A DNA stretch of 64,000 nucleotides from Gemmatimonadota bacterium. Lineage in GTDB: Bacteria; Gemmatimonadota; Gemmatimonadetes; Gemmatimonadales; Gemmatimonadaceae. The translations under genes and the position numbers were made by a program. Positions 57,975 to 64,000 of this stretch are shown here, piece after piece. Position 1 is the first letter of the stretch. Every line of letters begins with the position of its first letter. A model generated the notes under the pieces. That model did not search any database. It was not told the origin of the DNA and was given only the letters and a program-made list of their open reading frames with translations. The stretch spans positions 35,036 through 99,035 of the forward strand of contig JAJTGR010000003.1 of NCBI GenBank assembly GCA_021299375.1, read 5' to 3'.

Positions 57975-60473
57975 ATGCGCCTGCTCTCGCTGCGCCTGCA
58001 GAACTTCCGGCAGCACGTCGATACGCGCCTCACGTTCGATCGCGGCCTCACCGGCATCATCGGCCCGAACGGGTCCGGCAAGTCGACGCTGCTCGAAGCG
58101 ATTGCGTGGGCGCTCTACGGCAATCCGGCGGCGCGCGGTACACGCGACTCCATCCGGTTCTCGCGGGCGGTGGGACGCGCCCCCGTACGCGTGGAGCTCA
58201 CGTTCGAGCTGGCGGGGCACCGCTATCGCGTGCTGCGCAGCCTGAACAACGCCGAGTGCTTCCTCGATGGTGGCGACACCCCGATCGCCAACACCATCAC
58301 CGGCGTGACGGAACTTCTGCAACGGCGACTCGGCATGACGCGCGCCGAGTTCTTCCACACGTACTTCACCGGGCAGAAAGAGCTCGACGTGATGGCCGCA
58401 CTGGGCCCGGCCGAGCGGGCCCGTTTCCTGTCACGCGTGCTGGGCTACGATCGCATCAGCGGTGCGCAGGAGATGGCCCGTGAACGTCGGCGTGCGCTGC
58501 AGGCGGAGATCAACGGGCTCCGGCAGGGGATGGCCGATCCCGACGCCATCTGGCGCGCCGTGGCCGAGGCCGAGGCCCGCGTCGCCGTGGCGCGCACCCG
58601 GGCGGTGGAAGCGGAGCAGGGACGAACGGTCGCCGCCGAACAGCTGGCGGCCCTGACGCCTCGCTGGGAGGATGCGCAGGCCCAGCGCGAGCAGGCGCAG
58701 CAACTGCTCGCCGAGCTCCGGGTCGCCGAAAACGAAGCGCTCAGCCTCGCGCGCGACCTCGAGCGACTCGACCGAGAGCTGGAGGCCATGGAGCGGGCCA
58801 GTCAGGAACTGGCCCCCTTGCAGGAAGCGGTGCGGACCCTGCGCACGGTACGCGAGGACCTCGCCGCCCTCGATGCCCTCGCGGGGGCCGATGCCCGTCG
58901 GCAGGCGCTCCTCGAGCGTGTGCGTGCCACGACCGACGAGCAGGCCAAGCTGGTGGAGCGCGCAGCCCGGCTCGAGTCGGCCCCGGCCCTCGAGAAGGAG
59001 ACGGTACAGCAGCTGGCCACGCTGCGGCAGGCGCTTGTCGACGTCGAGCGCTCCCTCGAAAGGGAACGCACGGACTGGGCGCGTGACCGGCAGGAAGCGG
59101 AGACGCGCCTCGAGGCGCTGCGCACGCAGTACGCGGAGCTCGTGGAGCAGCAGGAGCGGCTGGAGGGCCTCGGGGAAGACAGTCCGTGCCCGACCTGCGG
59201 CCGCCCCCTGGGCGCGAGCTATCGGGGCGTGCTCGATCTGCTCAACGAACAGGTCGAGACGGTGCGTGTCGACGGCAACTACTATCGGCAGCGTGTCGAG
59301 CAGCTCACGGCGCCTCCAGCCAGCCTCGATGCCCTCGATCAGCAGCGCCGCCAGCTGCAGCACGAGGTCGTGACGGCCGAGCGCCGGCACATGCGCATCC
59401 AGCATGCACTGCAGGAGGCCGCGGAACTCGTCGATCGGTTGGCCAAGGTGGAGGCCCAGCTTGTGGAGGTCACGGCCCAGCTCGCGGCGCTCCCGGTGGG
59501 GTACGATGCCGAGCGGCACGTGGCGCTGCGAGCCGACGCTGCCCGCTTGCAGACGCTCGAAACGCAGGCGGCACGCGTGGGTGCTCTGATCGAGCGCGAG
59601 CTGGCCACGCGCACGGAGCGCGCGCGTGTGCTCGGCGCGCGCGACCACACGCGGGCGCGCCTGCTCGACCTCGAGGCCCAGCGTGCCGCCATCGGTATCG
59701 ATGACCAGGCCTATGGTGCGGTGCGTGACGCCTATGCCGTGGCCAGCACCGAGGCCCGCCGGGCCGACCTCGATGCGCTTGCGGCGGCCGGCGAAGCGGA
59801 GCGGGCGCGGGCCGCCCTCGAGGCGGCAGAGCAGGGCCGGCGGGAACTCGCCCGCCTTCAGGCTGTGCTCGAAGGCCTCGAGACCGACAAGCGCCTGCAT
59901 GATGAACTCGATCGGGCCCTGACCGACGTGCGGACGGACCTCAACTTCCAGTTGCGCCCCGAGCTCTCCGAGATCGCCAGCGGGTTCCTGCACGATCTCA
60001 CCGACGGGCGCTACACCTCGCTCGAGTTCGACGAGGACTACCGGCTGCTGGTGATGGAGGACGGGCTGCCCAAGCCCGTCATTTCCGGTGGCGAGGAAGA
60101 CCTGTGCAACCTCGTGCTGCGCCTGGCGATCTCACAGATGATCGCCGAACGGGCCGGCCAGGCCTTTTCCCTGCTGATCCTCGACGAGGTGTTCGGGTCG
60201 CTCGATGACACACGGCGGGCCAATGTGGTGGAACTGCTGCGGCGGCTGAACGACCGCTTCGAGCAGGTCATTGTCATCACGCACATCGAACAGGTGCGTG
60301 AAGGACTCGACCGGCTGCTGCTCGTGCGCTACGACGAGGCAGCCGGGGCCAGTGTCGTCACCGCGGGAACGGCACTGGCCGCTGACGGGGAGGCGACCGG
60401 GTCCATGGACGACGAACCGGCGCTCGCGGGCGGCGGCCCATCGGACGACCCTCACTCACTGGCGGAGGTGTGA
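57975..60473 (+). CDS. sbcC: Rad50/SbcC-type SMC ATPase
   Basis: The 832-residue protein holds Walker A GPNGSGKST (30-38), a long coiled coil (about 170-730) interrupted by a zinc hook CPTC (Cys405, Cys408), a signature SGGEEDLCNLVLRLAI near 705 and Walker B LLILDEVFGSLDD (Asp737, Glu738). It tethers DNA ends and gates the Mre11 nuclease. The coiled coil is short compared with E. coli SbcC (about 1,050 residues) and closer in size to archaeal Rad50, in keeping with the archaeal-style NurA-HerA neighbours. Confidence 0.95.
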   Translation: MRLLSLRLQNFRQHVDTRLTFDRGLTGIIGPNGSGKSTLLEAIAWALYGNPAARGTRDSIRFSRAVGRAPVRVELTFELAGHRYRVLRSLNNAECFLDGGDTPIANTITGVTELLQRRLGMTRAEFFHTYFTGQKELDVMAALGPAERARFLSRVLGYDRISGAQEMARERRRALQAEINGLRQGMADPDAIWRAVAEAEARVAVARTRAVEAEQGRTVAAEQLAALTPRWEDAQAQREQAQQLLAELRVAENEALSLARDLERLDRELEAMERASQELAPLQEAVRTLRTVREDLAALDALAGADARRQALLERVRATTDEQAKLVERAARLESAPALEKETVQQLATLRQALVDVERSLERERTDWARDRQEAETRLEALRTQYAELVEQQERLEGLGEDSPCPTCGRPLGASYRGVLDLLNEQVETVRVDGNYYRQRVEQLTAPPASLDALDQQRRQLQHEVVTAERRHMRIQHALQEAAELVDRLAKVEAQLVEVTAQLAALPVGYDAERHVALRADAARLQTLETQAARVGALIERELATRTERARVLGARDHTRARLLDLEAQRAAIGIDDQAYGAVRDAYAVASTEARRADLDALAAAGEAERARAALEAAEQGRRELARLQAVLEGLETDKRLHDELDRALTDVRTDLNFQLRPELSEIASGFLHDLTDGRYTSLEFDEDYRLLVMEDGLPKPVISGGEEDLCNLVLRLAISQMIAERAGQAFSLLILDEVFGSLDDTRRANVVELLRRLNDRFEQVIVITHIEQVREGLDRLLLVRYDEAAGASVVTAGTALAADGEATGSMDDEPALAGGGPSDDPHSLAEV

Positions 60474-60480
60474 ACGGCGC

Positions 60481-61458
60481 ATGACGATCACCACGCGCCC
60501 CTCTCGCATGGCGCGGCCCATCGAGGGGCCCTTCGTGGCCACGCTCGAGGACATTGCGCAGTTGAACGAGGTGTTCACCGAGGCGTTCACCGAGCGGTAT
60601 CGGAAGGATGGCATGACTGGCGTGCGCGTCCCAGCGCTCAACCCGGCGGTGTGGCGCTACGCCATCGAGGACGCCGGAGACGGGGCGCTCTGCTGGCGGG
60701 ACGAACGCGGGCGGATCGTGGCCTTCAACATGGCGCACCACTCGGGGACCGAGGGGTGGATGGGGCCGCTGTGTGTGCGCCCCGACCAACAGGGTGTCGG
60801 CCTCGGCAAACTCATCGTCCAGAGCGGCATGCGCTGGCTGCGGCAGCAGGCGGTCCGGGTGATTGGCCTCGAGACGATGCCGCGCACGATGGACAACATC
60901 GGCTTCTACTCAACCCTCGGCTTCGTTCCCGGGCACCTCACCGTGACGCTCACGCTCGACGCCATGCCCGGTGAGCGTCCGCCCACGCTGCTGTCCAAGT
61001 TGTCGTCGCAGGAGAAGGAGATGGCACTGGCGGCGTGCCGCGCGCTCACCGCGCAGGTGATGCCCGGGTATGACTTCACGCGAGAACTCGAACTGACCGA
61101 TCGGCTGACCTTGGGCGACACCGTGCTGCTCGGCCCACCGCAGGCCCCCACGGGCTTCGCGCTCTGTCATACCGTACCGCTGGTGGAGGGACGGACCCGT
61201 GACGAATTGCGCGTGCTCAAGCTCGTGCTGGCCCACCGGGCCGAGCTGCCGCAGCTGCTGGGCGCCCTGACCGACCTGGCACGGCGCTCCGGGACGCGTC
61301 GCCTGGCCATGCGGCTGCAAGGCGACTATCCCGATGCCTATCGCACCCTGATCGCGTCCGGCGCGCGGGTGCGCTGGACCGACCTGCGCATGAGTGCGTA
61401 TGGCTGGACCGAGGCCCCGCCCGTCGAGGGCATGGTGTTGTCCAACTGGGAGATCTGA
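60481..61458 (+). CDS. GNAT-family N-acetyltransferase, 325 aa
   Basis: A GNAT fold starts at about residue 20 and shows MGPLCVRPDQQGVGLGKLIVQSGMRWLR, the acetyl-CoA-binding QxxGxG/A motif in the expected form PDQQGVGLGK (about 100-109), and NIGFYSTLGFVPGH. After it, a second region of about 160 residues (LTLGDTVLLGPPQAPTGFALCHTVPL...) looks like a second, degenerate GNAT unit. GGAGG lies 12 bp before the ATG, and the gene begins 7 bp after the rad50 stop, so it is in the resection operon. Substrate unknown. Confidence 0.85.
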   Translation: MTITTRPSRMARPIEGPFVATLEDIAQLNEVFTEAFTERYRKDGMTGVRVPALNPAVWRYAIEDAGDGALCWRDERGRIVAFNMAHHSGTEGWMGPLCVRPDQQGVGLGKLIVQSGMRWLRQQAVRVIGLETMPRTMDNIGFYSTLGFVPGHLTVTLTLDAMPGERPPTLLSKLSSQEKEMALAACRALTAQVMPGYDFTRELELTDRLTLGDTVLLGPPQAPTGFALCHTVPLVEGRTRDELRVLKLVLAHRAELPQLLGALTDLARRSGTRRLAMRLQGDYPDAYRTLIASGARVRWTDLRMSAYGWTEAPPVEGMVLSNWEI

Positions 61459-61464
61459 CCGCGG

Positions 61465-61635
61465 TTACGACTTGGGGTCCGGTCCCGATGGCGTCCCGCG
61501 GACGACGATCCGCCAGATGATGAGAAACACGCCCGCCGTGAGCAGCAGGTGCACCCATCCGGGGGCTTCGGTGGTGAGGGTCAGGCCGCCCCAGACGAGC
61601 AGCATCACGACGCCGGCGATGAGGGAGTAATCCAT
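61465..61635 (-). CDS. Small two-helix membrane protein, 56 aa
   Basis: A short reverse-strand gene: MDYSLIAGVVMLLVWGGLTL, then TTEAPGWVHLLLTAGVFLII and WRIVVRGTPSGPDPKS. Two hydrophobic segments around a GW-HLL turn and a basic end resemble the DUF5670/lmo0937-type small membrane proteins. TAGATT ends 5 bp before the ATG, the leaderless pattern of this genome, which supports a real gene. It lies between the GNAT gene (convergent, 6 bp apart) and the 6S RNA promoter, which it faces head-on. Confidence 0.6.
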   Translation of the reverse strand: MDYSLIAGVVMLLVWGGLTLTTEAPGWVHLLLTAGVFLIIWRIVVRGTPSGPDPKS

Positions 61636-61640
61636 CTCTC

Positions 61641-61646
61641 AATCTA
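61641..61646 (-). promoter_or_regulatory. Candidate leaderless -10 box for the 56-residue membrane protein
   Basis: TAGATT on the reverse strand ends 5 bp before the ATG at 61635; the gap is GAGAG, which is too close to the start to be a normal ribosome site. It lies 14 bp from the divergent promoter of the 6S RNA gene. Confidence 0.4.
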
Positions 61647-61660
61647 CACGGCGGCTCGCC

Positions 61661-61689
61661 TTGCGCGGCCTGTGACGGCCCCGTACTCT
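61661..61689 (+). promoter_or_regulatory. Promoter of the 6S RNA gene
   Basis: TTGCGC (61661-61666) and TACTCT (61684-61689) with a 17-bp spacer form a sigma-70-type promoter. The start of transcription is predicted near 61696. Confidence 0.5.
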
Positions 61690-61695
61690 ACGCGT

Positions 61696-61911
61696 CAGAT
61701 GCAGGATGTTGGTGCGGGGCGGAGAGACTTTACTTCTTGAGCCGATAAGTCCTGAGAGAGGGCTCGACAAACGGTGTGAACGTCATGCCCCAGTGCGGGG
61801 AAGGCGGAAGCGCGGTGAGGGTCTCAATCCTTTCCTTTGGGCTTCAAGATCACCTCTCCGTTCCCGTGTAGTCGCGAAAGCCCCGCCCTTGCGGCGGGGC
61901 TTTCGTGTTTT
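61696..61911 (+). ncRNA. ssrS: Candidate 6S RNA
   Basis: A noncoding stretch lies between a promoter and a strong intrinsic terminator. Its 5' half contains TTGAGCCGATAAGTCC (61738-61753), close to CUGAGCCGAUA of the conserved 5' bubble strand of E. coli 6S RNA. The 3' half has GGGCTTCAAGATCACC, like GGGUUCAAGGGUUAC of the 3' strand. The two halves pair as in 6S: CGGAGAG (61720-61726) with CTCTCCG (61854-61860), and TCTTGAGCC with GGCTTCAAGA (one bulge). Length, about 165-180 nt before the terminator, is normal. 6S RNA mimics an open promoter and binds RNA polymerase. Not confirmed by a covariance search. Confidence 0.65.
61875..61905 (+). terminator. Intrinsic terminator after the 6S RNA
   Basis: CGAAAGCCCCGC (61875-61886) pairs perfectly with GCGGGGCTTTCG (61894-61905) around a 7-nt loop and is followed by TGTTTT. 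It separates the RNA gene from the pterin operon. Confidence 0.85.
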
Positions 61912-61981
61912 CCGACGAGCGGCCCCCTTGCAGGGCGCCCGTCCGATGGAACTGGTCCCCGATTCCCGGGGTTCATTCCGT

Positions 61982-62395
61982 ATGCCGATCGTTACCGTGA
62001 CGCGCCGCCTGCGCTTCAACGCGGCGCACCGCGTTCACAACCCCTCGCTCTCGGACGCCGAGAACACCCGGCTGTTCGGCAAGTGCAACAACCCCAACTG
62101 GCACGGCCACAACTACGCGCTGGAGGTCTCCGTGCGCGGGCCGATCGATGAACGGACGGGGTACGTGATCGATCTGGGGCAGTTGCGGGATGTGGTGGAA
62201 CGTGAGGTCATCGACCTGACCGACCATCGCAATTTCAACATCGACGTGCCGTACATGCGGGGCATCAATCCCACCACGGAGAACGTGGTGGTGGCGATGT
62301 GGAAGGTGCTTGCCCCGGCGATTGCGCCGGCGCGGCTCATTCGCCTGCGGCTCTGGGAAACCGAGAACAATTATGTCGACTACGAAGGGGAGTGA
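61982..62395 (+). CDS. 6-pyruvoyl-tetrahydropterin synthase family protein (PTPS/QueD), 137 aa
   Basis: The protein has the PTPS core: [13 protein letters not shown] (zinc His16), [19 protein letters not shown] with Cys35 and zinc His41, His43, [15 protein letters not shown], and DHRNFNID with the STTEN-like [12 protein letters not shown]. The KCNNPN-HGHNY pattern is that of the mammalian-type PTPS, which makes 6-pyruvoyl tetrahydropterin, and is not the spacing common in QueD of queuosine synthesis. No strong ribosome site precedes the ATG at 61982; another ATG lies 36 bp upstream. It is followed by folE after 4 bp. Confidence 0.88.
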   Translation: MPIVTVTRRLRFNAAHRVHNPSLSDAENTRLFGKCNNPNWHGHNYALEVSVRGPIDERTGYVIDLGQLRDVVEREVIDLTDHRNFNIDVPYMRGINPTTENVVVAMWKVLAPAIAPARLIRLRLWETENNYVDYEGE

Positions 62396-62399
62396 GGAC

Positions 62400-63047
62400 G
62401 TGGCTCGACCCACGACGGCTGTCTCGACGGGCCGTCCGGGCTTCGAGGTCGTGGCCCCCGATGATTTCGCCGGCAACGGCGACCTCGCCGAGTTCGAGAC
62501 GATCGTCCACCGCCAGCTGGAGCTGATCGGAGAGGATCCCTCCCGCGACGGCCTGCTCAAGACCCCGAGCCGCGTGGCCAAGGCCATGATGTGGCTCACG
62601 CGTGGCTACACCCAGACGGCCGCCGAGGTGATCGGCGATGCGCTGTTCGAGGAAGACCACGAGAACATGGTGATGGTGCGCGACATCGAGATGTACTCGA
62701 TGTGCGAGCACCACATGCTCCCGTTCTTCGGCAGGGTGCACATCGCATACATCCCCAATGGCAAGATCGTCGGTCTGTCCAAGCTGCCGCGCGTGGTCGA
62801 GGTATTCGCCCGGCGCCTGCAGGTGCAGGAACGGCTCGGCGAGCAGATCGCCGACGCGCTCGAGGAGGTGTTGCACCCGAAGGGCGTCGGTGTCGTCATC
62901 GAGGCCGTGCACCTCTGCATGATGATGCGCGGCGTCGAGAAGCAGAGTTCGCGCACCATCACGTCGTCCATGCGTGGCTTGTTCCGCGACGACTCCAAGA
63001 CGCGCAGCGAATTCCTGCGCCTGGCGCACGCGCCCACGTCGTACTGA
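62400..63047 (+). CDS. folE: GTP cyclohydrolase I
   Basis: FolE makes dihydroneopterin triphosphate, the entry to folate and pterin synthesis. The zinc and active-site signatures [42 protein letters not shown] and [22 protein letters not shown] are complete. I choose the GTG at 62400 because GGGGAG lies 7 bp before it; an ATG at 62373 overlapping the upstream gene by 23 bp is the alternative. The 215-residue length is normal. It feeds the PTPS encoded just before it. Confidence 0.93.
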   Translation: MARPTTAVSTGRPGFEVVAPDDFAGNGDLAEFETIVHRQLELIGEDPSRDGLLKTPSRVAKAMMWLTRGYTQTAAEVIGDALFEEDHENMVMVRDIEMYSMCEHHMLPFFGRVHIAYIPNGKIVGLSKLPRVVEVFARRLQVQERLGEQIADALEEVLHPKGVGVVIEAVHLCMMMRGVEKQSSRTITSSMRGLFRDDSKTRSEFLRLAHAPTSY

Positions 63048-63053
63048 GCCCAC

Positions 63054-63779
63054 GTGGCTGCCGCGCTGCTGCTGACCGGACGGACCGCCCTCGTGACGGG
63101 GGCCTCGCGCGGCATCGGGCGCGCCGTGGCGCAGGCGTTCGTGGCGTCGGGCGCGCGGGTGTTCCTCGCGTCGCGCACCCGCCCCGAGCTCGAGCAACTC
63201 GCCCAGGCGCTGGGCCCGCTCGCGTACGCGTGCCCCGGTGACCTCACCGATGCCGTGGCGGTGGCCCGCATGACCGACGAGGTGCTCGGGCAGGCGGGTG
63301 GCGGGGTCGACATCCTGGTGAACAATGCCGGGATCTTTCCGCTCGCGCCCATCGTCGAGACCACGCCGACGCTGTTCGAGCAAACCCTCGCCGCCAATCT
63401 GGCGGCGCCGTTCCGGGTGCTGCATGCGCTGCTGCCGGCCATGAAGGCCCGTGGAGCCGGGCACGTCGTCACCATCGGCTCCGTCGCCGATCGCCGCATC
63501 TTTGGCGGCAACGCGGCCTACTCCGCGAGCAAGTTCGGCGCCCGGGCGTTGCACGAGGTGTTGCGCGAAGAACTGGCGGGGAGCGGCGTCCGGGCTACGC
63601 TCGTGTCGCCGGCGGCCACCGACACGCCCATCTGGGATCCCGTCGATCCCGACCGCACCCCTGGCCTTCCACCCCGGGCGCGAATGCTACGCCCCGACGA
63701 TGTCGCCGACGCGGTGTGGTGGGCCGTCACACGTCCGGCGCATGTGAACGTGGACGAGCTCAGGGTGAGCAGGGCCTGA
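63054..63779 (+). CDS. Short-chain dehydrogenase/reductase, candidate sepiapterin-reductase-like enzyme, 241 aa
   Basis: The SDR pattern is complete: TGASRGIG (15-22), NNAG, and the catalytic Ser143, Tyr156, Lys160 in SVADRRIFGGNAAYSASK. The start is a GTG 6 bp after the folE stop. Being the third gene after PTPS and folE, it could carry out the sepiapterin reductase step of tetrahydrobiopterin synthesis, since that enzyme is also an SDR. A 3-oxoacyl-ACP reductase or other SDR function is equally compatible with the motifs. Confidence 0.85.
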   Translation: MAAALLLTGRTALVTGASRGIGRAVAQAFVASGARVFLASRTRPELEQLAQALGPLAYACPGDLTDAVAVARMTDEVLGQAGGGVDILVNNAGIFPLAPIVETTPTLFEQTLAANLAAPFRVLHALLPAMKARGAGHVVTIGSVADRRIFGGNAAYSASKFGARALHEVLREELAGSGVRATLVSPAATDTPIWDPVDPDRTPGLPPRARMLRPDDVADAVWWAVTRPAHVNVDELRVSRA

Positions 63780-63870
63780 AGTCGGTGGCAAGGGCGGGAC
63801 GGCGCGAGCGTTTGAACGCGAGCGGGTCTCCACGTGAGCACGGACGCGCGCAGTAACCGGCGCGCCCGAT

Positions 63871-64000
63871 AGCTCGCGCCCCATAGCTCGCGCCCCATAG
63901 CTCGCGCCCCATAGCTCGCGCCCCTTGGCTCGCGCCCCATAGCTCGCGCCCCATAGCTCGCGCCCCATAGCTCGCGCCCCATAGCTCGCGCCCCATAGCT
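63871..64000. repeat. 14-bp tandem repeat, nine copies plus a partial one, running off the right edge
   Basis: Nine consecutive copies of AGCTCGCGCCCCAT occupy 63871-63996, with one partial copy (AGCT) to the window end. Copy 4 ends in TT and copy 5 begins with GG; the rest are identical. Because 14 is not a multiple of 3, three reverse frames read the same 14-residue repeat (MGRELWGASYGARA), which is a by-product and not a gene. 90 bp without features precede it. Confidence 0.92.

Noticed and set aside
61875..61905. Reading the hairpin before the PTPS gene as a riboswitch terminator (for example preQ1 or THF)
   Set aside because: Upstream sequence pairs in the 6S pattern, and no preQ1, THF or cobalamin core is visible; the terminator closes the RNA gene.
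63518..63996. Reverse-strand frames coding MGRELWGASYGARA repeats
   Set aside because: By-product of the 14-bp tandem repeat, open in all three reverse frames; no start region or gene signal.

Overview
The window reads as a stretch of chromosome from a high-GC (roughly two thirds G+C), Gram-negative-type bacterium. Many lipoproteins with signal-peptidase II lipoboxes, an outer-membrane POTRA/barrel protein, full-length single-chain GcvP, several giant Ig-like surface lipoproteins and an archaeal-looking NurA-HerA-Mre11-Rad50 cassette fit a member of the Gemmatimonadota. That placement is inference from gene content; no rRNA or other marker is present. I saw no tRNA, rRNA, CRISPR array, insertion sequence or prophage.

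Layout. 1-139 is the 5' end of a UvrD-type helicase running off the left edge. 733-8852 holds a 1,626-residue Ig-like lipoprotein, a small lipoprotein and a Big-1-repeat lipoprotein. 9004-23155 is a lipoate/pyruvate dehydrogenase region: lipA-pdhA-pdhB-pdhC, two paralogous metzincin-like lipoproteins, lpdA, a DUF4258/DUF2283 pair on the other strand, and lipB. 23341-28991 holds a small membrane protein, a glycosyltransferase with a long charged tail, two unrecognised proteins and an outer-membrane protein. 29143-36266 is an oligopeptide ABC operon ending in a POT-family peptide transporter. 36317-43147 has a LipM-like octanoyltransferase divergent from gcvP, a REC-PAS-GGDEF-EAL regulator and gcvH. 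43178-49836 has coaE, an AraC-type regulator, a hybrid histidine kinase, tdk and a DEAD-box-like protein that has lost its catalytic motifs. 50023-52662 has an aminotransferase, a stand-alone RAM domain and a lipoprotein. 52775-61458 is nurA-herA-(secreted protein)-mre11-rad50-GNAT. 61465-63779 has a 56-residue membrane protein, a likely 6S RNA gene and a pterin operon (PTPS, folE, SDR). A 14-bp tandem repeat fills the right edge.

How the genes fit together. Lipoylation is a main theme: LipB and LipM-like transferases plus LipA modify the lipoyl lysines of PdhC and GcvH, both encoded here, and LpdA reoxidises both complexes. The Opp operon and POT transporter suggest peptide feeding. NurA/HerA and Mre11/Rad50 would jointly resect DNA ends. 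Seven genes have a TANNNT box 5-8 bp before the start codon, suggesting common leaderless transcription, while operon-internal genes use ATGA/GTGA overlaps or Shine-Dalgarno sites.

The most interesting items are the end-resection operon with an inserted secreted protein, the motif-less DEAD-box protein with a DbpA-type RNA-binding domain, the tandem metzincin lipoproteins inside the PDH locus, the pterin trio resembling tetrahydrobiopterin synthesis, and the candidate 6S RNA.
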